In this document: in pieces, positions 15,887 to 25,092 of the stretch | How the letters are laid out: the number at the start of each line of letters is the position of its first letter | Numbering within the stretch: the first letter of the stretch is position 1 | Assembly: GCA_947629065.1 (NCBI GenBank) | Contig: CANRCH010000002.1 | Span: 1-31,400, forward strand | Direction of reading: 5' to 3' | Length of the DNA: 31,400 nucleotides | DNA from: an uncultured Aliarcobacter sp. | GTDB taxonomy: Bacteria; Campylobacterota; Campylobacteria; Campylobacterales; Arcobacteraceae | Position numbers and translations under genes: made by a program | The notes under the pieces: model-generated | Told to the model about the DNA's origin: nothing | Databases searched by the model: none | The model's input: only the letters and a program-made list of their open reading frames with translations

Positions 15887-16465
15887 ATGAAAAATCAATT
15901 TACATTTATTAAAATAATTTCAATAGTTTTAATTTCAGCTATTTTAATATTTCTTTTAAAACCTTATGTAAATGAGTATAAAGAGAGAAAAACTTACGAT
16001 TTTACTTTAGATAGTTTGGATGGAAAAATAAACAAAGATGATTTCAAAGGCAAAGTTTTGGCCGTATATTTTGGATACACTTTATGCCCTGATGTTTGTC
16101 CTACATCTTTAAGCACTTTATCTCAAGCTTTAAATCAATTAAATATAGAAAAAGATGATTTAAGTGCGGTTTTTGTAAGTGTAGATCCACAAAGAGATAG
16201 CTTACAAAACTTAAATGAGTATGCAAAATATTTTCATCAAAACTTTATTGGAGCTAGTTCAAACAAAGAGTATTTAGATGATATGACAAAAAGATATGGT
16301 TCATATTATGAAAAAGTTATTTTAAAAGATTCTGCTATGGATTACTCTGTTTCTCACACATCATATATCTATATTTTTGACAAAAATGGAAAATTTGTTT
16401 CAAAAATAGATCATTTTTCAAACCCAGAAAAAATAGCAAAAATTTTAAAAGAGCTACTATTTTAG
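15887..16465 (+). CDS. SCO1/SenC family copper chaperone / thioredoxin-fold protein
   Basis: This 192-residue membrane-anchored thioredoxin-fold protein helps assemble the copper site of cytochrome oxidase. One N-terminal helix (about 8-26) anchors it, with the domain in the periplasm. Copper ligands are Cys67 and Cys71 in CPDVC plus His157 in SVSHTSY, the exact SCO set. The DFKGKVLAVYFGYT and FVSVDPQRD segments are also typical. It ends the plus-strand copper unit, and its last 9 bases overlap the convergent metallophosphoesterase gene. Confidence 0.95.
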   Translation: MKNQFTFIKIISIVLISAILIFLLKPYVNEYKERKTYDFTLDSLDGKINKDDFKGKVLAVYFGYTLCPDVCPTSLSTLSQALNQLNIEKDDLSAVFVSVDPQRDSLQNLNEYAKYFHQNFIGASSNKEYLDDMTKRYGSYYEKVILKDSAMDYSVSHTSYIYIFDKNGKFVSKIDHFSNPEKIAKILKELLF

Positions 16466-17587
16466 ATTTAAAATAGTTATCTCACTACTAGCTCCAAGTC
16501 TCATTGGTGGGCCCCAAAAACCTGTTCCTTTATTTACATAAACTTGTGTGAACTCATTGTGTTGGTGAAGTCCTTTTACATAAGGTTGTTCCAATTTAAC
16601 TAAAAAATTAAAAGGAAAAAGTTGTCCACCGTGAGTGTGACCACAAAGTGCTAAATCAATTTTACTACTATCTTCTAAATCATTTAAATATTTTGGTTGG
16701 TGAGCTAAAAGAACTACTGGAAAATCATCTGTATTTTCTAAAGCTTTATTAATATCAGGTTCAAATGCACCATATCTAAAACCAAATCTATCATAAACTC
16801 CAGCTAGATAAAATCCTTGATTTGGTTCTCCAATATAGAGATTTTCATTTTCAAGAGTTTTAATTCCCAAAGAGTTTACATAATCAATAATTGGTTTTAC
16901 ACCATGAAAATATTCGTGGTTACCTACAATAAAATATGTACCATATTTGCTTCTTAAATTTTTAAGTTCATCAAGAGCTTTTGTAGCAAATTCTAATTTT
17001 GTATCTACTAAATCGCCAGTAATTACAACAATATCAGCATCTAAAATATTTACTTTTTTTACTAAATCTTGAATAAATTTATAGTCAATTAATCCACCAA
17101 TATGAATATCGCTTAACTGCACTATTTTATAAGGTTTTTTAAGATTATTTATCTTCACATCTACAACTTCAAGCTCTATATGTCTTGCATTATCCATGGC
17201 TTTTATATTTGTTGCAAATATTAGTGAAGTTGCACCAATATCAAAAGATTTTTTGAAGAAGTTTCTTCTTTTTGTAGATATTTTGGATTTTTTGAAAGCT
17301 TTTTTAAATCCAATTGAGGTGATATCGTGAAAAATTGTTATTATAAATGTTAAAAAAATCACCCCAATTGGTAGGGAAAGGAGAAAATAGAGCCAATTTG
17401 GCACTAGGGGAAAGTATCTTGCAAGTGGGTACATTAAAACCCCAAAAAATGTTATATATAATGCAAGGCTTAGATACTTTCTTGTTTTATAGCTAAAATC
17501 TAATTTATCTATAAAACGCTTTTTGATTACCAATGTTTGGAATAAAAATACTAAGGTAAAAATTATAAAAAACATTGATATATTCAT
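16457..17587 (-). CDS. Membrane-anchored metallophosphoesterase (YkuE/YaeI type)
   Basis: This 376-residue calcineurin-like phosphoesterase has all its metal ligands: SDIHIGG (Asp160, His162), GDLVD (Asp192), GNHEY (Asn223, His224), AHQP (His297) and GHTHGGQ (His317, His319). The N-terminal region holds about three membrane helices (1-85). A stretch resembling a twin-arginine signal follows (KRRNFFKK at 106-113, then a hydrophobic segment). Related proteins act on cell-wall or lipid phosphates such as UDP-diacylglucosamine; the substrate here is unknown. The likely ribosome site AAAAGG is unusually far (about 13 bases) from the ATG. The gene ends inside the 3' end of the convergent SCO gene. 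Confidence 0.9.
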   Translation of the reverse strand: MNISMFFIIFTLVFLFQTLVIKKRFIDKLDFSYKTRKYLSLALYITFFGVLMYPLARYFPLVPNWLYFLLSLPIGVIFLTFIITIFHDITSIGFKKAFKKSKISTKRRNFFKKSFDIGATSLIFATNIKAMDNARHIELEVVDVKINNLKKPYKIVQLSDIHIGGLIDYKFIQDLVKKVNILDADIVVITGDLVDTKLEFATKALDELKNLRSKYGTYFIVGNHEYFHGVKPIIDYVNSLGIKTLENENLYIGEPNQGFYLAGVYDRFGFRYGAFEPDINKALENTDDFPVVLLAHQPKYLNDLEDSSKIDLALCGHTHGGQLFPFNFLVKLEQPYVKGLHQHNEFTQVYVNKGTGFWGPPMRLGASSEITILNLK

Positions 17588-17665
17588 TTGTAAGTATAAT
17601 CCTTTTGTGTTAATAGAGTTTAAATAAATGGTTAATGATATTTTACCAAAAACAAATATTTATTA

Positions 17666-18682
17666 TTATTTTAAATATTGCTTCAATATTTCAACAACTT
17701 TTGAGGCATATCCCCACTCATTATCATACCAAAGAAGCAGTTTTATCATATTTTGTTTTACTTCTAAAAACCTATGATCAACAATTGTTGTAAACTCCTC
17801 TTTTTTAAAATCACTTGAAACCAAAGCATCAAAATTATTTAAAATTATTGGAAATTTTTGGTTGTTCTCAAAATCTAAAAAAAGTTTAGATATTTCATCT
17901 TTTGTTGATGGTTTTTTTGTAAAAAGTGTTACATTTATAGCTCCAACTGTATCTGTTGGAACTCTAAGTGAATTTGAAGAGATTAACTCTTCACCAAATT
18001 TACTATTTACAAAAGAACAAGCTTTTATAGTAGTTGTTCGGCTTGGAATTATATTAAAACTTGAACTTCTTCCAAACTCAAAATTTAAATCAACATCTCT
18101 TGTTGCACTTTGTACAAAACTTCCGTCCAAAACTCTTTGATGATTTAAAAGTGGATGAATAGTTACAATATCACCACAAATTATCTCTTTTTCATCATCT
18201 ATTAGTTTTAAAGCTGGAAGAAGTGCTGTTGCATTACAAGAGCTTGTTGAGATTATTTTGTGATTTTTTAAATCTAATTCTTTTTCATTTACACCCAAAA
18301 CTAAATTTATATCGGCATTTTTTTCTGGATGAGTTAAGATTATTTTTTCTACATTTAAGTTCTTTAACTCTTTAATATTTACTTTTTGTCCACTTGAATC
18401 TATTAAAATATCAATATCTTTTAAATCTAATTTTTTTAAATTATCAATATGAGTAATTTTTATTTTTGAAATTTTGTTTTGTAAAAAACTATTTTCAACT
18501 ACTTCAAATCTATCTTCGAATTTTCCGTAAGTTGTATCGTAGTTTATAGAGTAGGCTATGTTTTTTATAGATGGATTTATATCATTTATGCAAACTATTT
18601 CAAACTCATTTTTAGCTAAAAGCTGTTTTAAAATAGCCTTTCCAATTCGTCCAATTCCATTTATTAAAACTCTTTTTTTCAT
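17666..18682 (-). CDS. GAPDH-family dehydrogenase, divergent paralogue
   Basis: This 338-residue protein has the complete two-domain glyceraldehyde-3-phosphate dehydrogenase layout: Rossmann motif NGIGRIGK (8-15), NAD-binding ND (33-34), catalytic Cys149 and His176 at the canonical numbers, NIIPSRTTT, RVPTDTVGA and the closing YDNEWGYASKV. The active-site segment is SCNATALLP, where classical GAPDH has SCTTNCLAP, so both threonines and the second Cys are changed. The family also contains erythrose-4-phosphate dehydrogenase. The altered pocket suggests a non-standard aldehyde substrate or altered phosphate binding. It stands as a single gene in the minus-strand run, between pirin and the phosphoesterase. 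Confidence 0.85.
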   Translation of the reverse strand: MKKRVLINGIGRIGKAILKQLLAKNEFEIVCINDINPSIKNIAYSINYDTTYGKFEDRFEVVENSFLQNKISKIKITHIDNLKKLDLKDIDILIDSSGQKVNIKELKNLNVEKIILTHPEKNADINLVLGVNEKELDLKNHKIISTSSCNATALLPALKLIDDEKEIICGDIVTIHPLLNHQRVLDGSFVQSATRDVDLNFEFGRSSSFNIIPSRTTTIKACSFVNSKFGEELISSNSLRVPTDTVGAINVTLFTKKPSTKDEISKLFLDFENNQKFPIILNNFDALVSSDFKKEEFTTIVDHRFLEVKQNMIKLLLWYDNEWGYASKVVEILKQYLK

Positions 18683-18760
18683 CTACTCTTTCTTAATGTT
18701 TTATTTTGAAGAGTGATTTTATCAAAATTGCTATGAAATACCTGTTAAGTATTTAAAAAA

Positions 18761-19462
18761 CTACTTTTTCATATCAATAAACAAAAAGTGTGATTTTTCA
18801 AGAGCTTCTATTTTTAAAATATTCTCTTTTGTAATTTCACATGCATCACCAAAATCAAGATTTACACTATCATTTAAAAGTGATTTTCCCTCAATCTGCA
18901 CAAAGTAGATTTGTCCATTCTCTTTTATTTCATATTCAAAAGTTTTGCCTTTATTGGCTTCACTTACATAAATATCTACATCTTGATAGATTTTTATAGG
19001 ACTTTGTCCATCTTGGCTTGAAACGATATTTAAAAGTTTATTAGATCTTTCATCTTCTTTATATCTATGCGAACCATAAAGTCTAGGAAGTCCTTTTTGT
19101 GGTGGGAAAATCCAAATTTGAAGAAGTCTTAAATCTACATCTCCTTCATTTTTTTCACTATGAAATATTCCATCTCCAGCACTAAGATATTGAACCTCTC
19201 CTCTTTTTAGAGTTTCGCTATTTCCCATTGAGTCTTTGTGAGTAATTTCACCATCAACAATGTATGAAATAATCTCCATATTCTCATGAGGATGAGTATC
19301 AAATCCAGTTTTTGCTTTTATAATATCATCATTTAAAACTCTTAAAACTCCAAAATGTACATTTGCAGGGTTTCTGTACTCTGCAAAACTAAAATGAAAT
19401 CTACTTTGAAGCCATCCAAGATTTGATTTTCCCATATTCTCTTTTGAAAGTTTTTTAAGCAT
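18761..19462 (-). CDS. Pirin family protein
   Basis: This 233-residue bicupin belongs to the pirin/YhhW family. The metal ligands of the first cupin are all present and keep the YhhW numbering: His57 and His59 (DTHPHENME), His101 and Glu103 (GIFHSEKNE). Some relatives have quercetin 2,3-dioxygenase activity in vitro and others act as redox-sensitive regulators; the real substrate in bacteria like this one is unknown. It has its own AAGGAG ribosome site and is separated from the upstream yceI by a terminator, so it is probably transcribed independently. Confidence 0.93.
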   Translation of the reverse strand: MLKKLSKENMGKSNLGWLQSRFHFSFAEYRNPANVHFGVLRVLNDDIIKAKTGFDTHPHENMEIISYIVDGEITHKDSMGNSETLKRGEVQYLSAGDGIFHSEKNEGDVDLRLLQIWIFPPQKGLPRLYGSHRYKEDERSNKLLNIVSSQDGQSPIKIYQDVDIYVSEANKGKTFEYEIKENGQIYFVQIEGKSLLNDSVNLDFGDACEITKENILKIEALEKSHFLFIDMKK

Positions 19463-19488
19463 TTTAATCTCCTTATTTAAAGATTAAA

Positions 19489-19516
19489 AAGTGGTTACCA
19501 TTGTTAGTAACCACTT
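19489..19516 (-). terminator. Terminator after the marR-yceI unit
   Basis: A perfect 10-bp stem pairs GTAACCACTT (19507-19516) with AAGTGGTTAC (19489-19498) around an 8-base loop. Read on the minus strand it is followed at once by TTTTTAA. It lies 7 bases beyond the yceI stop and upstream of pirin. Confidence 0.85.
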
Positions 19517-19523
19517 GATATAG

Positions 19524-20069
19524 TTATTTTTGAAGATTTCCTTCAATATCAATTTCAAGTTTTACTTCATCACTAACAGCAACTCCACCAGCTTCTAAAG
19601 CTTTGTTCCATGTTACTCCATATTCACTTCTATTGATTTTTCCACTTAGTGCAAATCCAGCTTTTTCACCAAATGCACCACCATTTTCTAAATCAAGTGC
19701 AATATTTTTTGTAACACCTTTGATTGTTAAATCACCATAAACTTTATCACCTTCAACTTTTGTAGATTTAAATGTGATTGTAGGGAATTTTGCTGCATCC
19801 ATAATATCATCTTCTCTTAAGTGAGCATCTCTTTTCTCATTTTTTGTATCAATTGATGCAACTTTTAATTCACCTTCAACTTTTACTAAAGCATTTGCTT
19901 TTTCATCATACTCAAATGTTCCAGCAATATCATTGATACTTCCTTTTACATTTGTAACCATCATATGTTTTACAGTAAATCCTGCATTTGAGTGTGCTGT
20001 ATCAATTGTGTAGTTTCCTGCAAATAGTGTACTTGCAACAAATATACTTAATAGTCCTAATTTTTTCAT
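19524..20069 (-). CDS. YceI family periplasmic protein
   Basis: This 181-residue protein has a signal peptide of about 18 residues and a lipocalin-like beta-barrel of the YceI family, which binds polyisoprenoid-type lipids in known structures. Family features are YTIDTAHSNAGFTVKHMM at the mature start, DAAKFPTITFKST in the middle, and FALSGKINRSEYGVTWN near the end. The start overlaps the stop of the MarR gene by four bases (ATGA on the minus strand), so the two are translationally coupled. MarR may therefore control it. Confidence 0.95.
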   Translation of the reverse strand: MKKLGLLSIFVASTLFAGNYTIDTAHSNAGFTVKHMMVTNVKGSINDIAGTFEYDEKANALVKVEGELKVASIDTKNEKRDAHLREDDIMDAAKFPTITFKSTKVEGDKVYGDLTIKGVTKNIALDLENGGAFGEKAGFALSGKINRSEYGVTWNKALEAGGVAVSDEVKLEIDIEGNLQK

Positions 20070-20527
20070 TTTTGTTCCTTTTTGTTTTGATTGTATAGTT
20101 TATCTAGCAAATAATAAAGATTATCAATTTCGCTATTATCTAAGCTTTGCATAAAATCGTGTAGATTTTGTGCATGAGTTGGAAAAAGATCTTCAATAAT
20201 TTTGCTTCCTTTTTCACTTATTGTTAAAATTGAAGCTCTATTGTCATTTGGGTCTTTTTTTGAAGATATAAATCCATCTCTTTTTAAATTTTTTACAACA
20301 ACTGTTGTATTTCCAGGAGTGCTTGAAGTAAGTTTTGTAATAGTTCCTACATTTAAATCACCAAGATGATATAAAGCTTCTAAAATTTTAAATTGATTAA
20401 AAGTTATTCCACTTTTTGAGAAGTAGTTTTCATTTATATTATTTAATAAATAGAAAACTCTTTCAAGTCGAACAGTAGTTTTCATAGCTTTTTTGTAGGA
20501 ATCTTGATAGATTTTTATACTTGACAC
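20066..20527 (-). CDS. MarR-family transcriptional regulator
   Basis: This 153-residue winged-helix regulator starts at GTG, with AAGGA a few bases upstream. The next in-frame Met is at residue 15, which would clip the N-terminal helix. The MarR core reads as ITFNQFKILEALYHLG, then SSTPGNTTVVVKNLKRDGFI (recognition helix region) and the wing KKDPNDNRASILTISEKG. It is the first gene of a two-gene unit with yceI. A palindrome between its -35 and -10 elements suggests autorepression. The ligand is unknown; MarR proteins commonly sense phenolic compounds or oxidants. Confidence 0.95.
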   Translation of the reverse strand: MSSIKIYQDSYKKAMKTTVRLERVFYLLNNINENYFSKSGITFNQFKILEALYHLGDLNVGTITKLTSSTPGNTTVVVKNLKRDGFISSKKDPNDNRASILTISEKGSKIIEDLFPTHAQNLHDFMQSLDNSEIDNLYYLLDKLYNQNKKEQK

Positions 20528-20575
20528 ACCAATCCTTGACTAAAAATTTAATCTGCACAAATGCAAATTGACGGA

Positions 20576-20604
20576 ATTATAGTACTAATTAGTAATAATG
20601 TCAA
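20576..20604 (-). promoter_or_regulatory. marR promoter with palindromic operator
   Basis: On the minus strand the -35 TTGACA (20604-20599) and -10 TATAAT (20581-20576) are both perfect, with a 17-base spacer. The spacer contains TACTAATTAGTA (20583-20594), a perfect 12-base palindrome, the expected place and size for a MarR dimer site. A second dyad, TGCA-N4-TGCA, lies downstream at about 20555-20566. Bound repressor would block RNA polymerase. Confidence 0.8.
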
Positions 20605-20606
20605 GA

Positions 20607-21203
20607 CTATTTTTTGTTTTTTACTTTTTCTCTAATTTGAAGTAGTGGAATATCCTCTATTTTTCGGGCTTCTATATTAATATTAATCTCTATCTCATCA
20701 GCAACTGCACTACTTCCATTTGCAAATAGTTCATCCCAAGATAGATCAAAATTACTTCTTTTTAGTGTTCCTTGAAGATTTAAATATAGTGTTCCAAAAA
20801 ATACTCCTGAGTCATTTAACTCTAATTCAATATTTTTTACAACATCTTTTATTTGCAGATTTCCATAGATTGTAAATTCATCAATTTTTGTTGCAGTGAA
20901 TTTTATTGTCGGAAATTTTTCTTTATCTAAAATTTTATCAGATAGAATTAAACTCTTTAAATTTTCACTATTTGCATCTAAAGATTCTACATAAACTTCA
21001 CCACTTAAATTTTTAAGAGTGTTTGATTTTTCATCATAATCAACTCTTGCATACAAATTTGAAAAATTTGCTTCAAGTTTTTTATCTTTATAATATTTTA
21101 TTGAGAAGTTAGCGTTTGAGTTATCTCTATTTATTATAAAATCATTTGCAAAAATTGAACCAGATATAAAAATTATGAAAAATAGTAGCCTAAAAATTGT
21201 CAT
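20607..21203 (-). CDS. Second YceI family periplasmic protein
   Basis: This 198-residue YceI paralogue has a signal peptide (about 1-19) and conserved barrel segments INRDNSNANFSIKYY, DKEKFPTIKFTAT and LKRSNFDLSWDEL. It is more divergent than the copy 540 bases downstream and has an extra basic tail of about 20 residues. It has an AAGGAAAGAG ribosome site and a -10-like TACAAT at 21234-21229. Its stop is only 2 bases from the -35 element of marR. Two YceI genes flanking marR suggest a local duplication. Confidence 0.92.
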   Translation of the reverse strand: MTIFRLLFFIIFISGSIFANDFIINRDNSNANFSIKYYKDKKLEANFSNLYARVDYDEKSNTLKNLSGEVYVESLDANSENLKSLILSDKILDKEKFPTIKFTATKIDEFTIYGNLQIKDVVKNIELELNDSGVFFGTLYLNLQGTLKRSNFDLSWDELFANGSSAVADEIEININIEARKIEDIPLLQIREKVKNKK

Positions 21204-21228
21204 CTCTTTCCTTAAAGATTTTTTCTTT

Positions 21229-21234
21229 ATTGTA
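21229..21234 (-). promoter_or_regulatory. -10 element of the second yceI gene
   Basis: TACAAT on the minus strand, 26 bases upstream of the ATG, with the AAGGA ribosome site in between. No clear -35 element is seen. Confidence 0.4.
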
Positions 21235-21269
21235 GCAAAAATAAAATATTTTAACCATTTAATAATCTT

Positions 21270-21283
21270 ATTTTAGCTAAAAT
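21270..21283 (+). promoter_or_regulatory. Promoter of the aminotransferase-hisZ-purA operon, palindromic -10
   Basis: ATTTTAGCTAAAAT is a perfect 14-base palindrome that contains TTTTAGC followed by TAAAAT (21278-21283), the extended -10 pattern of this phylum. Because it is symmetrical, the same element could also be read on the minus strand toward the second yceI gene. A start near 21290 leaves a short leader with AAGGA at 21314-21318. Confidence 0.5.
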
Positions 21284-21325
21284 GTTCTGTTTTACTGAAT
21301 TTAAATAATTGATAAGGATATGAAT

Positions 21326-22432
21326 ATGTTATTAACACCAGGTCCAACTCCTGTACCAGAGTTTGCAAGAAAAGCAATGAGTGATATTACAATTCACCAT
21401 AGAACTAAAGAGTTTGAAGCGATTTTTGAAAAGACTAGAAATTTATTACTTGAAATTTATGATATGAGTGAAGTTTTAATGTTAGCTTCAAGTGGAACAG
21501 GAGCTATGGAAGCTTGTGTTACAAACCTTACAAGAAAAAAAGCACTTACAGTTAATTCTGGAAAGTTTGGAGAGAGATTTGGAAGAATTTGTAAAGCTTT
21601 TAATATCGAATATACAGAACTTACAAATGAGTGGAATACTCCTGTATCTGTAGAAGATATTGTAAATGCTATAAAAAATGATAACAGTATTGATGCAATT
21701 TTTATTCAAGTTTGTGAAAGTGCTGGAGGATTAAGACATCCTGTTGAGAAAATAGCGAGTGAAGTTAAAAAAATAAATCCAGAGATTATGATTGTTGCAG
21801 ATGGAATTACAGCTGTTGGTGTTGAAAAAATTGATACTTCAAATATTGATGCACTAATAACTGGAAGTCAAAAAGCATTTATGCTTCCTCCTGGACTTGC
21901 GATGATTGGATTAAGCGAAAAAGCAGTTTCAAAAATAGAAGAAAAACCAGCTGGTTATTACTTTAATCTTGCAAGTGAGATAAAAAATCAAAAGAAGAAT
22001 ACAACAGCATATACAGCAGCTACAACTTTAATTATTGGTTTAGGTGCAATTTTAGAAAAACTAAAAGAGATAGGTTTTGAAAATGTTTATGCACAAACAG
22101 CAAAAAGAGCAAAAGCTACACAAGAGGCTTTAAAAGCTATTGGATTTGAGATTTATCCAAAGAATCCTGCAAATGCAATGACAACAGCTTATACAGAACA
22201 ATCAAATGAGATTAGAAAACTTTTAAAAACAAAATACAATGTAGATATTGCAGGTGGTCAAGACCATTTAGCTGGAAAAATTTTCAGAATTAATCATATG
22301 GGATTAGTTGAAGATTTTGAAGCTTCATGGGCTGTAAATGCAATTGAACTTGTAATGGATGAGTTAAAAATTAGAACTTTTGATGGAACTGCAAATAGGG
22401 TTTTTGCACAAACTTTCTATAAAGGGAACTAA
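21326..22432 (+). CDS. Class V PLP-dependent aminotransferase (alanine/serine-glyoxylate type)
   Basis: This 368-residue fold-type I aminotransferase carries the PLP lysine in TGSQKAFMLPPG (Lys183) and the cofactor aspartate in VADGITAVG. The start MLLTPGPTPVPE is the class V signature. Of two close ATGs, 21326 is 7 bases from the AAGGA site while 21320 is only 1 base from it, so 21326 is preferred. Relatives are annotated as alanine-glyoxylate, serine-pyruvate or phosphoserine-type aminotransferases, and the true substrate is not readable here. It opens a tightly packed run with hisZ, purA, DUF507 and the carA-like gene. Confidence 0.88.
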   Translation: MLLTPGPTPVPEFARKAMSDITIHHRTKEFEAIFEKTRNLLLEIYDMSEVLMLASSGTGAMEACVTNLTRKKALTVNSGKFGERFGRICKAFNIEYTELTNEWNTPVSVEDIVNAIKNDNSIDAIFIQVCESAGGLRHPVEKIASEVKKINPEIMIVADGITAVGVEKIDTSNIDALITGSQKAFMLPPGLAMIGLSEKAVSKIEEKPAGYYFNLASEIKNQKKNTTAYTAATTLIIGLGAILEKLKEIGFENVYAQTAKRAKATQEALKAIGFEIYPKNPANAMTTAYTEQSNEIRKLLKTKYNVDIAGGQDHLAGKIFRINHMGLVEDFEASWAVNAIELVMDELKIRTFDGTANRVFAQTFYKGN

Positions 22433-22437
22433 TAGAA

Positions 22438-23283
22438 ATGATTTTTGAACACGAAATTCCAAAAGGAAGCCGTTTATATTTCGGTAAAACTGCAAAGGCA
22501 AAAAGAGTTTTAGAAAATAGTGTTTGCCAAATTTTGGAAGAGAAAGGTTTTGAAGAGATTTTAACACCAAATTTCTCATATTCACAACACCAAGCTATTG
22601 AAAATGAAAGAAAACTTATAAAGTTTTCAGATGAAGAAAATGAACAAGTTTCATTAAGAGCTGATTCAACTTTGGATGTAGTAAGAATTATTACAAAAAG
22701 ATTAGGAAGAACAACAAGTCAAAAAAAATGGTTCTATGTTCAACCTGTTTTTTCATATCCTAGTTGTGAAGATTATCAAATAGGTTGTGAGTGGATTGAA
22801 CATACAAATATTTCAGATATTTTAAATTTAACAGCTGATATTTTAAGAGCTTTACAAATAGAACCAATTTTACAAATATCAAATATAAATATTCCAAAAC
22901 TTGTAAGTAGTGAATTAAATATTGATTTAGAAATATTTAAAAAAGGTGAAATATCTGAACTTTTAAAACTAAATTGTACTTGGTTGGATGAACTTTTAAG
23001 AGTAAAAGATATTAAAAGTCTAGAAAATATTTTAGACAAAGTTCCACAAAAAATCAAACTAGAGTTAGAAAAACTTCTTAAAAAAGCGAAAGAGGTTGAT
23101 TATTCAAATATTATAATTGCACCTTTATATTATGGAAGTCTTAAATATTATAATGATATTTACTATAGAGTAATAAAAGATAATCTAGTTTTATGTAGAG
23201 GTGGAATGTATAGTGCAAATGGAATATCGTCATTAGGTTTTGCACTTTATACAGATAATTTATTAAAAATAACAGAAGGGTAA
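22438..23283 (+). CDS. hisZ: ATP phosphoribosyltransferase regulatory subunit HisZ
   Basis: HisZ is a catalytically inactive histidyl-tRNA synthetase-like protein that activates short-form HisG at the first step of histidine synthesis. The 281-residue length suits a protein with the catalytic core but no anticodon domain. Class II synthetase motifs are degenerate but visible: GFEEILTPNFSY (motif 1 region), SLRADSTLDVVRI and KWFYVQPVFSY (motif 2 region), and a final SLGFALYTDNLL (motif 3 region). Co-location with purA is common for hisZ. It begins 5 bases after the aminotransferase stop. A short HisG is expected elsewhere in the genome. Confidence 0.9.
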   Translation: MIFEHEIPKGSRLYFGKTAKAKRVLENSVCQILEEKGFEEILTPNFSYSQHQAIENERKLIKFSDEENEQVSLRADSTLDVVRIITKRLGRTTSQKKWFYVQPVFSYPSCEDYQIGCEWIEHTNISDILNLTADILRALQIEPILQISNINIPKLVSSELNIDLEIFKKGEISELLKLNCTWLDELLRVKDIKSLENILDKVPQKIKLELEKLLKKAKEVDYSNIIIAPLYYGSLKYYNDIYYRVIKDNLVLCRGGMYSANGISSLGFALYTDNLLKITEG

Positions 23284-24537
<1,254 letters not shown>

Positions 24538-24540
24538 AAT

Positions 24541-25092
24541 ATGAGATTAAGATTACATCATACAACATATATAGCAAGAAGAATAGCAAGAGATATAATG
24601 ACTTGCGATTTTATTGAAATAAGAAGAGAGAAGAGTGCAATAGAGGCTGAAATTGAAAGAATTTTAGATGAGGATATTGAAAAAGAGCATGCACTTGATG
24701 AAAAAGTTCATGAAATTTTAGATGCACAAGAAGAAGAGATTGAGTATTTAAACGCAGATAGAAGACAACTTTTTTGGATGACTAAAAAAAGACTTGCAAA
24801 TGATTTTGGAGTTATTTTAAACAACGAAGATAGATTTTCAGATATAGCACATAAAATTTTAGACTATTTATGGGAAGAGGATTTTATACACTATGTTTGT
24901 TCAGATAACCAAGTGAAAAATGTTATTTTTGCATCAATAGATGATTTTATGAAAGGTTTTGAAAGAGCTGATAGTGAAGTTTTAGCGAAATTAAGAAACT
25001 ATAAAAGAAGACTAATTCCTGGAACTGAAGAGTATGATTTAATTTATCATAGACTTTATGAGGAAGAATTAATAAAAAGAGGATTAATCTAA
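24541..25092 (+). CDS. DUF507 family protein
   Basis: This 183-residue protein is mostly alpha-helical, acidic and soluble, and matches the DUF507 family, whose function is unknown. Two similar halves are discernible: helices around RIARDI with the acidic ILDEDIEKEH segment, and again RLANDF with HKILDYLWEEDF. This fits the tandem helical repeats expected of the family. The end YHRLYEEELIKRGLI is strongly conserved-looking. The stop overlaps the carA-like start as TAATG, so expression is coupled. A DUF507 gene directly upstream of carA is also, as I recall, the arrangement in Campylobacter. Confidence 0.85.
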   Translation: MRLRLHHTTYIARRIARDIMTCDFIEIRREKSAIEAEIERILDEDIEKEHALDEKVHEILDAQEEEIEYLNADRRQLFWMTKKRLANDFGVILNNEDRFSDIAHKILDYLWEEDFIHYVCSDNQVKNVIFASIDDFMKGFERADSEVLAKLRNYKRRLIPGTEEYDLIYHRLYEEELIKRGLI

